From Hyalella azteca (lineage: Eukaryota; Arthropoda; Malacostraca; Amphipoda; Hyalellidae), in NCBI RefSeq assembly GCF_000764305.2, contig NW_025943819.1, positions 186,001-250,000 on the forward strand: a DNA stretch of 64,000 bases. Reading direction: 5' to 3'. Shown here piece by piece: positions 44,401 through 58,075 of this stretch (position 1 is the first letter of the stretch; each line of letters opens with the position of its first letter). The notes under the pieces were generated by a model. It did no database searches. It saw only the letters and a list, made by a program, of their open reading frames with translations, and was not told where the DNA came from. The position numbers and the translations under genes are program-made.

Positions 44401-46429
44401 GGGGGAAATGAGCATGCAATAGTCCGTGCGAGGTCATACCGGAAGATATTATTCATCATGTTTAATACGGTTTATTTTTTGTCTTTAATTGCTGAACAAA
44501 GATCAATGGTGAAGTGAGAATTGATAGCATGTCCAAGCTACTTAGTTGTTATGGTCTGACAAGAACCTCCCCTTGTTGTGCCTGTACTTGAATGTATTCA
44601 CTGTTGACTTATAGTCTATTGAAAGAAGAATCTCATGTCACTGGTTACACCTTGTGCAAATGTTCGCGCACGCCAGGCACTATATACGTAGTCTAGTTAG
44701 TCGATGTCTGCGATTTACATTACGTTTTATTTGATATTTATAGTTAATTTCATGTGTTTAGGGTGGCTTTAACGGTAGAGCTGATGTTCCTTTAGAGAAC
44801 GGTAGAGCTGATGATATCGATTAGTTTTCGTTATTTGTGATTGCTTCGATGAAAAAATCACTAGTTTTCGAAATGCAAATTAGTGTATGGGTTGATGTAA
44901 TGTCAAACTTCCTTTGCGTGATGCTTCGACAACAAGTTTGGTGAAAGTGAAGTAGAAACAAACCCATATGCGGAGTAAGGATAACTTCCTCCAACTTCCA
45001 CTTTTTAGGCATAAAGTTAGAGGACTTCCAGATGTACGATCGAAGTATTGACTGGTGTTGTGATGCTTAAAGATTTATTTTGTATTGCGTGGTGTTCGTA
45101 TTGTTGAAATATGAAAATGTTTTGGAAATTTTTGCGTTTTACCATGTTTCTTAATTTTATTTTAAAAATTATGTGAGTGAAAAATCGTTTTGAATTATTT
45201 AAAACACAGTTATTTAGCTCATCAATATTTGTCTGTACAGCTTACCCGAAAACTTCCGTCAAGTAGCCCCATGATGTTCAGATTAACACTCGAGTCTTTC
45301 ATGGTAGCCAAGACGCCATACATAACGACATCAAACATAATAAGAATGATGTCAATCATAATTAAAATGGCGTTAAAAATAAATGAAATAACGAAATTTT
45401 ATCCCTGCGTATATTTTGACGATTTGTTTCAGCGTTTATTGACGCACTGCAACCAAAATTGTTATACTCCTCGATCTGTTATTCTGTCGAATTTTTTTAG
45501 CTTTTGTTTCGTGCAAAAGTATTAAGTGTTTCTTGTTTTAAAGCCTTTTTTTCTGAAATTTTATTTGCTTGCCATATGCCCAGTGGATCAGCTCCTTTTC
45601 ATTAATTTGCATCAAGACATCAAGAAAATTTATTGGCTCGCTATATGCCCATGCAGTAGATCGTTCCTTATCATTAATTTGCATCAAGAGAATTTTATAT
45701 GAAAAACAAGCCACCAAATGTTATGAAATTGGACAATTATTCATTTTAAATTTTTCGCGAACTTTGAAGATCAAAATCTTCAGCACTAAATTATACTTTT
45801 CGTAAGTCAAGTTACCAGGCCTTTTGGTACGGAAAACATTGACGAAAGTGAATGTACTAATTATATCAGGTTGGTGATGTTGATCTCGACCCATGTCATT
45901 CATCCAGTCAATATGTTCGTGCTTAATTCGTTCACTTGCGTTGACAATAGGGCTCGTTTATTATAGGTTGTTTTGATTTATGTTACGTACTTCGTCTACC
46001 TGAGAGACAACTCGCGCGTCGAAACAATAAAGTTGAAGATTCCAATTAAGGTTTTTTCTTACCTTACACTTACCTATAGGGGTAAGTGTAAGTGTTACCT
46101 TGATATGGGTATATGTTGGTATTATTATATCTTAGTATTGGTATATCTTGGTATAGGTTTACCTTGCTATATGTATTTCTTGGTATAGGTACATATTGGC
46201 AAAGGATATATCGTGGTGAAGGTATATCTAGTGCGAAAGGCTGCTTAATTTAGCAGAGGGATAGTATAGGGTTCTTCCTTGAGCGGCATAAAGTCCGTTT
46301 TATGTTTCATATAAAATAATAATGCAATGATACCTTCTCTCTGCGTTTCATAAGCTTATTCTTACTATTATTACTACTAAGTATAATATTTTCATACCTT
46401 TGAAATTCGTTTCAATTAATTTTTTTAAG
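41476..46429. other. intergenic, no supported gene
   Basis: AT-rich sequence after the brp locus. I see no conserved protein block, tRNA or repeat array of note apart from a weak GGTATA-type array at 46090-46205. Confidence 0.5.
46090..46205 (+). repeat. TTGGTATA-type simple repeat
   Basis: Irregular 13-20-bp units with TTGGTATAGGT / CTTGGTATA. Confidence 0.6.
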
Positions 46430-46915
46430 GGTATTACTTTAGATTAAGTGCATCCAAAAAATGGGTGTTTTTTTAATTAAATGTTTTTGGGGTGTAGATT
46501 AAGAATCTGAAATCCGTTTTTGGCGGTCGGCATCGGAAATTTTTATTGGAACCTGTTCCTAACTGGACCTAACCTGCGAGGTTTTCGTTGATCGGCTAGG
46601 TTTTTTCTATGTTTGGAGTCCTTCCGGCGGCCGGATAAACCTAGCCAATAGGTTTTTTCTATGTTTGGAGTCCTTCCGGCGGCCGGATAAACCTAGCCAA
46701 TAGGTTTTTTCTATGTTTGGAGTCCGTCCGGCGGCCGGAAAAACCTAGCCAATCAACGAAAACCTCGCAGTTTAGGTCCAGTTAGGAACAGGTTCCATTA
46801 AAAATTTCCGATGCCGACCGCCAAAAACGGATTTCAGATTCTTAATCTACACCCCAAAAAACATATAATTAAAAAAACACCCTTTTTTTGGATGCACTTA
46901 ATCTAAAGTATTACC
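46430..46915. mobile_element. foldback element with 8-bp target duplication
   Basis: Left end GGTATTACTTTAGATTAAGT; right end reads as its reverse complement with one mismatch in that stretch. The inverted arms extend about 190 bp (through CCGTTTTTGGCGGTCGGCAT and GGACCTAACCTGCGAGG). The centre holds three tandem units of about 57 bp with GGAGTCCTTCCGGCGGCCGG. Perfect 8-bp direct repeats TTTTTAAG flank it (46422-46429 and 46916-46923). No coding capacity, so non-autonomous. An 8-bp duplication is compatible with hAT or P-like transposition. Confidence 0.88.
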
Positions 46916-48589
46916 TTTTTAAGAACGTAGCCAGGAATTTTCGTCTGCTTAAAATTCCATAATGGCAATATGGAATAGTTAGATTCAGGAGAACAAATTG
47001 CTAATAAGTAATTTAAATGCAAAAACAAATGAAGGCTTTTACCATTTACAATATAATGCAGGAGAATTAGTAAACTGTAGTTACATGCGCAATATCGTGC
47101 AAGTCTCAAGTCAAGTGATGCGGAAGGAAATAGAAGGCTTAGAGGCATGCATATAATTGCTGCCACTTGACACAGCGATGATGGATGTCGTAATTTAGAC
47201 GTAGGGTCGTGATTCTCTACGAGATTTACGACCAACGCGATAGCAGCGCACGTGTTTCCTGTGTCAGCGCTACAGCACCGCGCGACTCGACTCTCTTGGA
47301 GACGTGATTTGTGGGCGCCATAAGCCGTCCGGCCTTGTGTGGAGACCTGTGTGTCCATTGTGTGTATGTGTATAAGACACAATTCTTGTGTGTTCATGGT
47401 GTAGGTGTGTACGGGGCACAACTCCTGTGCGTCAATTGCCCAATGCTCATGAGCATACCTAAGGTCCAACTGAGATGTATAGTGGAGCTTATAGATGAAT
47501 AGTGCGTCCTGTATGTGTAGTGCAGTCAGTATGTATAGCACAGCCACACTATGTACAGTAAAGCCTACGCATTCATTGAAAGAATGTTAGACTGTTAGTA
47601 CATGTAACAGGTGCTATAGTGCATCGTTCATGTGTATGCAGGGATTTTATAAAGGTCCTTGTTGCCCCAAAGGCCCTAAAACTGTACGAATGTAGCGAAT
47701 AAAACATTAAAAGCTTATTTATTTTATTTTAAGCTTTCAAACTACAGGGAACAAAATTTCCCAATGTGCTCTAACGATGCGTTCCTGAAATTATTCTAAT
47801 TTTATTTGCTGAAATTTAAATAACACCTGGTTTAAAGCCGGTAAGTAACTCCCACCATCAGCATCAATCCATTGTTTGCTTGCCTACTCTAAAATAATTC
47901 CAGCTGATCTTTGCCGGACGATCGCACTTAAATTTGTGCATCCGCAATGCAAGCGCGCTGAGCAGGCTCCGGTTTTTTCGCGGATCGGACTTTGATGTGA
48001 CGGTAAGCGGATGGGCAGGATTATGGAAACGACGGAAACGGACTAAATGACATTCGTCTGCAAATACGGCGGAACGTGTAAATATTCAGACCTTTGACAT
48101 CTCGCCTGCAAGGAACTGACCAATTATAATAATTTTTTATGCCATAATTGACAAATGAAATAATTATCTGCTTGAAAAGAAGGAAGTCATAATTCAGCAG
48201 CATTATTTAACATTATATGTAGCCGAAGTAGTTCAAATAATTATGATGCATGAATTGCTGCATTGAAATTCTCATTATTAATGCTGAAGCCAACGAAACT
48301 AAACTATTCAACACTGTAACAAAAAACATTAGCGCAGAAGATCGAAACTTAATCGAGCAAATGCTCGTTGCAGAACTTGTGGAACTGTTAAAAGAAACCT
48401 TAAAATATTTGGTCGGAAGTTACAAATACAGCGTTCATTGAACGGGATTTTTTTAGCCGCTTAATTATAGCGACCTGAATAATTTTTTCGTCATGCATAT
48501 GCCATGTTGCATTCTCGTTCATTAAATTTAGTTCATATTCAAAAATATTTTGACAAAATATTTATTCTAATTTTTTTAGAATGTTGCTA

Positions 48590-49258
48590 CACGAGCGTTG
48601 CGGTGGAAGGCCATGTCTGAATTGTGCTAGTGCTGCACTAGGGTTGAGGTGGAAGGCTACGTCTAAATTGTGCTAGTGCCGCACTTGGGTTGTGGTGGAA
48701 GGCCACGTCAAAATTGTGCTAGTGCTACGCTTGGGTTGCGGTGGAAGGCCACGTCTAAATTGTGCTAGTGCTTCACTTGGGTTGTGATGGAAGGGCACGT
48801 CTAAATTGTGCTAGTGCTTCACTTGGGTTGCGGTGGAAGGCCACGTCTAAATTGTGCTAGTGCTACACTTGGGTTGAGGTGGAAGGCCACGTCAAAATTG
48901 TGCTAGTGCTGCACTTGGGTTGTGGTGGAAGGCCACGTCAAAATTGTGCTAGTGCTACGCTTGGGTTGATTGTGGTGGAAGGCCACGTCTAAATTGTGCT
49001 AGTGCTGCACTTGGGTTGTGGTGGAAGGCCACGTCTAAATTGTGCTAGTGCTACGCTTGGGTTGCGGTGGAAGGCCACGGCTAAATTGTGCTAGTGCTTC
49101 ACTTGGGTTGTGGTGGAAGGCAACGTCTAAATTGTGCTAGTGCTACGCTTGGATTATGGTGGAAGGCCACGTCTAAATTGTGCTAGTGCTTCACTTGGGT
49201 TGCGGTGGAAGGCCACCCCTAAATTGTGCTAGTGCTACGCTTGGGTTGAGGTGGCAGA
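48590..49258 (+). repeat. 46-bp minisatellite, about 14 copies
   Basis: Unit ATTGTGCTAGTGCTGCACTT plus GGGTTGTGGTGGAAGGCCAC plus GTCTAA. Variants (CTTC/CTAC/CTGC, TGCGG/TGTGG/TGAGG) are interspersed, showing unit-level shuffling. Confidence 0.92.
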
Positions 49259-49633
49259 ACCATTTCATGACGACAATCAACAGATCGCAGCGCTAGTGTG
49301 TTAGATACATCACGACTTGTTTACAACCATCGTCAACACTAGCCACTCCTGATGACTAGGGACGCTCTTGCCATACTGTAAAGCAAATGGCTCAACGCTC
49401 AAGTTCACTTTTGCGTTCGAGTAGCTTGCAGGTCAAAACAAACGACACAAGTTTCGCAAAACTGTGGCCAGCTACAAAGAAATTCAAGTAAAAAGTTTAA
49501 TAATCAATTTCCTCAACAATTTCCGTGTCAGTTGTACGAAAAAACTTAAGCTCTTCAATCAGTTGTAGCGTGCCTTGAAAATCTGATGAATTCGTCTGAG
49601 TTTATGTGTGATTTAAGCTTGGTACTACAAATA

Positions 49634-50047
49634 CAGTGGGGGGGAATAAATATTCGTACACTTGAAAAATCGTATTTTAATGTATGTAAGTACACAAACT
49701 TAACAGGAAAAGTGATTTAAATTATGTATAGAGAGTCAGCATCTGCAAATCATTGGTCGAGACGTATAGAAATAGACTGGTATCTGTTGAGCTGAATAAA
49801 GGGTATTCAACCAAGTATTAAATTAAAATAATGCGGAGTTATTGTTTTGTACGAATACTTTTTTCACCCGAAAAGTGAACATGTTGCATTGTTTTTTGTT
49901 GCATTGAGATTTAATTTCTTTTGATAGTATTTTTGAATACTATGCGTCTCTATACATAATTTAAATCACTTTTCCTGTTAAGTTAGTGTACTTACATACA
50001 TTAAAATACGATTTTTCAAGTGTACGAATATTTATTTCCCCCCACTG
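49634..50047. mobile_element. Tc1/mariner-type MITE, copy A (414 bp, TA duplication)
   Basis: Terminal inverted repeats of about 86 bp start CAGTGGGGGGGAATAAATAT and the right end is the reverse complement ending CCCCACTG. TA flanks both ends (49632-49633, 50048-50049). No transposase. The CAGTG ends and TA target are typical of Tc1/mariner. Confidence 0.92.
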
Positions 50048-52961
50048 TATATGGAAGGCTGTTGGGGCGCGTATGTATTCTATGTTTTCTATGTGGGAGA
50101 TCAATAAGGCACTGCGAAATTGAGACCATTAATTGCATATTTGCCCCATTCATATTTGCCCCATCATATTAATTGCATATTTGCCCCCATTCATATAAAT
50201 TTTATATGAATGGGGGCAAAATTTTTTTTATGTTTTGAAACGAGAGTCAAACAGCAGTTGCATTTTCCGCATTAAATGTCAGTTGAACGGGTCATTCCCA
50301 TGGTCAACCATGGGTCATTCCTATTAGCCCGTGTATAGTCTTTAATATTTTAACGGGATTAGAGACAACAGGAATAAACGGATTCAGGATAACAGGGTTC
50401 AACTATTTTCAGGGATTACTGAGCCGGGAGAATTCCGGGCTAAACTGCTTGTTAATTAATACATGCCGGGTCAAAGAACGCGGGAAGCCGCGGCAGGTCC
50501 TGCTCCTGAGCAGCGCCAAAGCTTTCAATTCTGCCACTCTTGCTGGCCGCTGACCCAGGCTCCCATGCAGCGTCAGTCATTCAGCTGTGAGCTGCCGTGT
50601 CGTATGGTGTATCGTGCGGTCTGTCCGTATGTGGCTTGCTGCGAACTAATTTACCGACCCTAGTTGAACGTAAATAACGACGGAAATTAGCTGCTAAATA
50701 GTAGGGCTTGTTTACTACACACTCATTTGTGTTGTTTAAGTTATACAATATACATTGCGTAAATTCTTCGTCGTAAACTCGTAGAAAAACATTTCTTGCC
50801 TTCGATTAGTCATTAGCGAATCAGCTAATAACCTAATTTGAATGTGCTAGTTAGTAGTTACATTAACAATTGTTGTTTTCAGAACAAGAACGAATACTCA
50901 AAGGCTATGCGGTGAAGTGATACGCTCCACTTGAGTGATCGTTTTGTATAACTTAGGTTATCTCAAATACAAAAATGTTCTCGTTTAACTTAAGATGTGA
51001 AAAAATTTAACCCATCAGACCGATTTTGCAATGAAAAGGAGGATTTGAAGGAACAAAGTCGTCGGATGATTTTTATCGTTATTTATTAGAGTGAAGATAA
51101 CCATTCAAATTAATTGTAAGTGAAGACATTACGTATCTTCATGAAGTCAAGTGTTCAGTTTCCGTCTAGTCGGTCGTGGTTTCTCATCTCATAGTCAGAA
51201 CTAGTAAAGTTCAGAACTAAACACCTCAGTAAGTAATCATCAAACTATCTGCCTCTGGATGCCACTTTCAAAGCAATCTTGAAAGCCTGGCGTTCAATTT
51301 GAAATTAAAACTGACCTTTCATGGTTGTTCAAGTGCAAAACAGCAAAGTTTCTTCGAAGGCAACAGACATATTCAGTGAAAAATTGAACCTCGTGGAAAT
51401 TCTAGAAGTGTATATCGTCGCTGCAGCTCAGGCGTTCTCTTGAGGGTGAGTATTTGAAGTGCTAAAGTTTAAGTGCAAGGCGAAATTTAAGGAATGGTCA
51501 GTCATAGGTTCAAGATTAATTAAGCGTGTTAACTTGATCAATTCCAAAATATTAGCTAGTGAATAGCTACATCTAAGGAAAATCTGGTTTCAGATTCTTA
51601 TAGTCAATGTTATATGTGCGCGTGTTCACGGATTACACCCCCTGAATTCCAACCTGCATTTGACCAAATTGAATGATTTTAATTTATAGAAATAAATTTG
51701 TCGAGGTTAAATTCCCTATTCAATTCAAGTCGGCATGTTCTACTGATTATCGTATAGTATTCTTGACACACCAAAATTCATATAAACAATTTCTTCAATA
51801 ATTCTTCTTCTTACTCTCAAGTGTCTGTGGAACAAACTGCGTCTGCGTCACCACAGAAAAACCTAATTGAATTAACGTAGTCGTGTTCCTAAAATTTAAA
51901 TTTTAGATATCTATTGCCAAACGAATGCTTATATTTTTTGGTGGACAAATGTATTATTGGGTAATTATTATTAACGAGTCGGGAATTAACAAACATACTT
52001 TTGGTAAATAGAGCAATAGTATAAAATGTAAACTTGGTAGAATGGTAGAGTACGTACAAGGCCCGTTTCTGACATTTGATCCGTAATTCTTGCGTTGTTT
52101 ATTTTACAAGTTCACAGTTAGATTATCATGAGGTTAAACGTCGAGACCACTACAATCTCAGACCAAACCCACCAGAAATCTGACGTTGAATTAAACGTTG
52201 TTTCTTTAAATGACGTTAATTAAACGTTGCCCCAACGTCATATACATGATGTGGAGTCTCTCTGTCTCTGGCTGATTCACGCATGATCTCCATTATGTAA
52301 TGTTTGCCCTCTTCCTCTGTCGCATTAATTGTCTCGTAACCCGACCCTGGATATTGACTGGACCAAGGAACCAGTTTTGCTTCTCCGGAAGGTAAGATGA
52401 GCCCGCGATGCGTCAACGCCGGACTCGGACGACGGAGTAACTCGAGCGCCCGACACGGTTAACCTCTCAGCCTACGGGATAACCTGGCGTCGCTGTGGCG
52501 CGCTGTTAGCGCCGTGTCCCGTGATTGTCTAACTCGCACTGTGATTGACTTGTAGCAGTGGTTGCCTGCATCACACGATGATTAGCTTGTAGCAGCGATT
52601 AGCTTCATCGAACGATGATTGCCTGGTTGCAATGATTATCGTCATCACAAGAATGTTGTCATTTTAATCCGTTATTAATGATCATGTATATAGCTGAACA
52701 TATCATCGTCTTGTGCGCATGCGGCTTCTTAGCTCAATTATATCGGTAATTTTTTTTAGAAAATTTTGAAATTAATTATATTTGTAGCTGGAAAATTATT
52801 TATGTGCAAGTTTTGCCGCAAGCTGTCGTGAAATATTGATGCTTCACGTAATGTATAAATTAGGCTAATTTTTAATTGGTTGGGTATTATAATGATTGGG
52901 CTTTTGGAAAGAGGATTTAGGCTGGTCGAAAGGTGAGGAAATTTGGCTTGTTTCGACTGCA
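50048..52961. other. intergenic, no supported gene
   Basis: No recognisable coding exon. A GC-richer patch at 52380-52620 with a GTAAGA donor-like site at 52391 could be a non-coding or 5' exon of another gene, but nothing supports it further. Confidence 0.4.
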
Positions 52962-53199
52962 ACTTCACCACTTCCTTCACTACTTCCTTCATACTTCCTT
53001 CATACTTCCTTCATACTTCCTTCATACTTCCTTCATAACTTCCTTCACTACTTCATTCACTACTTCCATCATTATTTCCTTCATTACTTCCTTCATTACT
53101 TCCTTCACTACTTCCTTCACTACTTCCTTCACTACTTCCTTCACTACTTCCTTCACTACTTCCTTCACTACTTCCTTCACTACTTCCTTCACTACTTCT
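52962..53199 (+). repeat. 12-bp CTTCCTTCACTA array
   Basis: About 20 units of ACTTCCTTCACT/ATACTTCCTTC. The Ser/Thr/Phe- and His/Tyr/Phe-rich open frames here are repeat translation. Confidence 0.9.
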
Positions 53200-54178
53200 G
53201 AGCAGGATTTTATCCACGTGGGGCATGAGTCACGCGGTGGGTGTCATTCATTGATCACGCCTCACCAGCGCCACTGTACACTCATTACTCACCTGTTCGA
53301 GACTCATTCTGGATCGCGACTCTTAATTTTCCGTGAATTTTAAGTTAATTTAGTTGTCATCTTGTAATGGTTTTCGACATGACTAATTATGCGGATAAAT
53401 TCTGTATTTTTTTTAGTGCGACAAATATGTCATTGGTTGTGTGTATTTTAGGGTTTCATTTATGCATCTCGTCTATGTGTTAAAAGTTTTCAAAAAATTT
53501 TATGTGTGCATGGGGAAATGCTGCCGTGAGTTGCAGTGGCGTAATGGCCAGGTTCAGCTACACTCCGGCCTCATGCCATGATTTATACCTCGCGGTTCTA
53601 ATTTCTTTCGTATTGATTCTCGCCACGAGAGGACCACAATTTAAGGTAATATAAGAATGAAATTCCATTGATAACAACGAAATTTTGACTTGGATATTTA
53701 GCCTAATTTAATACTCACACTCTAGGCATAAAAAATGGCGTGACTGGATATTTAGACTGAATGAGAATGCGAACCGCAGTGATAAGAGAGATCGATGTGC
53801 GACTGGCCATTTTGTCAATTGTCAGCGAGCTGTTGGACGATAAATGTTAAGAGAACACGATACGATAAATGTTTATTACACCGTGCAAGTTCCAGATAGA
53901 TCATATTGTCGCTTGTACAACTTAGTTCATCATCTAGTGCTTACTACTTTCTTTTCGACAACTTCTTTCCTTTTCACAAATAAGTCTTGTACATTACAGT
54001 TCATATTATATCTGTTTTGAGGCAATACAGAAAGATCCGTATTCCCTCTATCACCCATCAGCGCTATAAGACATCTATGAATGCTGTCCTCCTATCCGAG
54101 TTTCCTCTTAACCTTAAATCGTTTTTAAATTTTGCAATGTAATCCTCGATCGGCCTCCACCTAATCCACTGCTCTCAA

Positions 54179-54361
54179 AATCGGTCTGCGCCAATGTGAG
54201 TCATCATTACCTATCACCTCCGCTATAAAGTGAGTCATCATGACCCATTACTGCGCTCAAGATCTGTCTCCGCCAATGTGAGTCATCATTACCTATATCT
54301 GCACTCAAGATCGGTCTGCGCTATAAAGTGAGTCATCATGACCCATTACTGCGCTCAATAG
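54179..54361 (+). repeat. tandem blocks with GTGAGTCATCAT
   Basis: Four GTGAGTCATCAT cores alternate with CGCCAAT and GCTATAAA leaders and GCGCTCAAGATC spacers, giving about two copies of a unit of roughly 110 bp. Confidence 0.7.
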
Positions 54362-55105
54362 GCTTCATTTTTCTGTAGCCATTGACACCCAAGTTCGTGT
54401 GCCTTTCAGTCAATTTTGCGCAATTGATTGCATGGAATTGTTCCGTAATGGCCGCCTTAAATGAACGGCACCACAACAATGGAATGTTTAGTTTAAAATC
54501 ATTCGTCACAATGAGCTCGATGCGGCAGGATGATAGCCCCTGGCGCACTCAATGGCCAATATCTCACTCGTTTTCTTCAAAATTTCACTCGTTCTTTTCC
54601 TTTTTGTTTTGAATTTGCACTCTGCAATATTTGCTATTGTGAAAAGTTCGTATCTTATTTAATTTTCTTCCCAACTCTCCGTATAATTTAACTTTGTTAC
54701 ATTATTAAACTTTTTTTTATCCTTGTGGGGGTTTGAAACTTCGAACATCTGGAAGAATTTTCGATCGTCTGTGTACTCGAAAACATAAATCATTTTCAGG
54801 ATCCATAAAACGCGAAATCAATATTCTGGGTTGTGTCAGTCAAAAATATCTTATGCTTTGATGTAATTTGGGATTGTGACTGCAAAACATGGATGTAAAT
54901 ATAGCGCTTCACACAAGCCACCATCTGCGACGTCTGGCTAATCCTAGCCTAAAGCCACACCAGCAATTTGCGTTTCATCAGAAGTACAGAAACCACTATT
55001 ATTGCCCTGCACAATTTGCCAAAGTAAGAAGCGTGCGTGATGCCTTCGTACACATTCAGCCCTGCTTGCCGTCAATCATCGCGACTCGATGAAACCTAAT
55101 TGAAA

Positions 55106-55170
55106 TGTCAGACCTGAGTGTCACGGAACTGGTCACGAATCACGAATTGAGTGTCACGGAACTGCTCACG
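55106..55170 (+). repeat. GAGTGTCACGGAACTG duplication
   Basis: Two copies of GAGTGTCACGGAACTG(G/C)TCACGAAT. Confidence 0.7.
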
Positions 55171-55667
55171 AATGACGTTCTAGCTCAAGCATTATAACGA
55201 AGGGCGTTGCGTCTCGGTCACGACACCATCGTGGCGCCCTAGGTTTTAAACTGCTGATTGATATTTTCGACCTTCGAACTGTGCAACGAAAACTCGTGCA
55301 TATCAGTCAGTTGGGCTCTAGTTTTCATCAGAATAATCCTGAACTAAAATTTCGTGTTGTTGTGTATTAGCGTGAAACGTTTTCCTAAATAATGAACTTT
55401 ATACTTTTCAATATCAGTAATGTGTACACTTATCCTTTTGCATTCCTTAAAAATTTTTATTCACCAACTATTACATATCTGAGACGTGGAGAAAATGTGT
55501 TAATGGATAACTTATGACTAGCGTTATGACTATAATTTTGCTTTGTATTATGATATTGACAAGATTTTGTATAAATTTCTGCTCGCGAAATGCAGACATA
55601 ATTTGATTACTTGTTCTGATCAGAAGTGCTGCTGAATAGCGCTGAAACATAAAAACAGCTAAGGGGA

Positions 55668-55745
55668 CTTTCAGTTTAGGTGGGTATGTTGACATCTCAG
55701 TTGAAGTGGGTATGTTGACATCTCAGTTTAGGTGGGTATATTAAC
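55668..55745 (+). repeat. 26-bp CAGTTTAGGTGGGTATGTTG repeat, x3
   Basis: Three copies of CAGTT(T/G)AGGTGGGTATGTTGACATCT with small changes. Confidence 0.75.
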
Positions 55746-56337
55746 ATTTTCGTTACTTTCAGAATAAAATCAAGGTTGCGTTACTTCATCGTTTTCAGTA
55801 TAATATAAAGACCTACACACTTCCATGATATAGTCTGATTGTAAGATGAAAAATCGTAAGATAATCTAATTTTCAGCACATAACGCATATTACCCGAATG
55901 TTCAGCACATAACATCTAATTTCAGCACAACATTCGGGTAATGCAGCCTGCAGTCACATCGCTGAATGCAGGTCTAGGTACATGCTATAAAGCATGTACC
56001 TAGAAAGCTAGAAGCACTGCATTACTTAGCTTACAAGTCCGTTGAACTCGAGCGTAACTATAAAAAAGGACCTCAATTTTGCAGCGGAGACAAGGTGTGT
56101 CAAATGACACGTCTGGAGCCCCTAAATTCTTGCAGGAGGTCATAATGCCTCGATACTTTGTCAGTGTTGTGCACTGGGCCAGATTGCCAGGGTAAGCCTT
56201 ACCCTGCTGCCAAGTCGATTGTCTACTGCGCAAACTGCAACGATCGGTCTCCTACGTAATTTACCGCGATTGTCTATATTACGTAATTTATGCCGATTGT
56301 CTACTGCGTAATTTATCGCAATTATCTCGATTCTTTT

Positions 56338-56695
56338 CAACGATTGCCTACAAACACGTTACCACCATTGCCTACAAACACGTTACCACGATTGCCTGCA
56401 ACACACATTACCACGATTGCCTACAAACACGTTACCACGATTGCCTGCAACACACGTTACCACGATTGCCTGTAACACACGTTACCACGATTGCCTGCAA
56501 CACACGTTACCACGATTGCCTGCCACACACGTTACCACGATTGCCTGCAACACACGTTACCACGATTGACCACGATTGCCTGTAACACACGTTACCACGA
56601 TTGCCTGCAACACACGTTACCACGATTGCCTGCAACACACGTTACCACGATTGCCTGCAACACTCGTTACCCCGATAGCCTACAACGCTACCACT
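56338..56695 (+). repeat. 25-bp minisatellite, about 14 copies
   Basis: Unit GATTGCCTGCAACACACGTT plus ACCAC. Nearly homogeneous, with a short internal deletion/insertion at about 56565. Confidence 0.9.
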
Positions 56696-57327
56696 TCACC
56701 TGTATACTTTTTACGGTAAAAAGTGAACAAATTTACAAAAGGCAAATAAGATGATTATTAGAAACAAAAATGGTGCAATTAGAAAATTTTGAACGTATAT
56801 TAAAAGAAAACAAATCATTGTAAAAATTTTTAGTTCGAGGACTGTTAATCATTAATTTCGTCGAGGGCATCAGCAGAATCATTTTATTTCATATTCCACT
56901 TCATTATTTATTTATGTAATGATGATCTTTTTAAATTAGTTACTATGTTAGCATGGAAGACCGGAGATGTAATCAAAATTATCCTCGCCTTATTACTGTT
57001 GTCATATCCTACTTGATCTCAGTATGTGCCTGTACAGCCTCTGATCTGCTTCAAAAAAGTAACATGGTTTCCGATGGCCAGTCACTGGCCGACCGTTGGC
57101 CTCCCTAAACGCGCCCATATTTGCAGTGTTCATGCCCTGAAAGTCCCTCGTAGGGCACTGTGTCTTGCAGTGGCCTGTGTTAGACGCCTCAATGACCCCC
57201 AGCTAACGCTTAACGCTCCTATTTTTACGGCACACAAGCTCAAATTCATCGAGAAATATCACTAGTTTTGTGAAAACAAATGCTTTACGTCAAGACGTCG
57301 TTCAACGAGGGTGTCTACCGGTTTTTA

Positions 57328-57579
57328 CAGTGGGGGGAAATAAATATTCGTACACTTGAAAAATCGTATTTTAATGTATGTAAGTACACAAACTGAACAG
57401 GAGAAGTGATTTATATTATGTATTGAGGCGCATTGTATTCAAAAATAGCATCAATAGAAATTAAATCTCAATGCAACAAAAATTAATGCAACAAAAATCA
57501 CTTTTCCTGTTAAGTTTGTGTACTTACATACATTAAAATACGATTTTTCAAGTGTACGAATATTTATTTCCCCCCACTG
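57328..57579. mobile_element. Tc1/mariner-type MITE, copy B (252 bp, TA duplication)
   Basis: Same terminal inverted repeats as the element at 49634 (CAGTGGGGGGAAATAAATAT…), flanked by TA (57326-57327, 57580-57581). Internal GAAATTAAATCTCAATGCAAC matches copy A in the opposite orientation, so B is an internally shortened relative. Confidence 0.92.
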
Positions 57580-58075
57580 TATATATGAATGTAATATTCT
57601 ATTGATGCCTCTTCTATTTATCTCAGGTGAAATTAAAGTTGAGCAGCTCAACGTTAAACGAGTTGGTACGCAGCGTATTATTTGCATTTGTGTTGAAAGA
57701 GATTTATTTAGATTGGATAATCCAAGTTTTTCATACGAAATGAACTTATGATGTCCCTTAACAACGACAATCAAGATCATTCTGATGAGTGAAATAATAA
57801 TACTCTTTTAATTTGACACTAAAAATTGAAATTGTATCTAATAATATTTATTGAGCGTCGATGCAGCTGTTAATTGTGTTTGTTCTTTCGTGGACAATCA
57901 AAGTTTTAAATAAAGATCGTTCTTAAATAAAGGTCGTTCTGCCAGTTCTACGTGCCTGACTCTTGCACTCAAAATACGAATGAATCATATTGTCTAAATA
58001 GTGACACACTTACTGCATGTAGCATTGAAACGTCCTTCACCTGATCAAACACAGGGCCAGGAGGATCCGCCCGCA

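Noticed and set aside
46903..47547. 214-residue minus-strand open frame
   Set aside because: No recognisable domain, skewed His/Leu/Tyr composition, includes a weak internal repeat and overlaps the edge of the foldback element. Likely chance.
48590..49258. Regularly spaced repeats suggesting a CRISPR array
   Set aside because: The units are contiguous with no unique spacers, and the context is eukaryotic. The same applies to 56338-56695 and 59640-60135.
50463..50663. 66-residue + strand frame with normal-looking composition
   Set aside because: Short, isolated, no known motif and no neighbouring exons.
52216..52416. Minus-strand 66-residue frame in a GC-richer patch, with a GTAAGA donor-like site on the + strand
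   Set aside because: No homology recognised, no acceptor or start context on either strand that makes a convincing exon.
52896..53343. Repetitive Phe/His/Tyr and Thr/Ser/Phe frames
   Set aside because: Translation of the CTTCCTTCACTA simple repeat.
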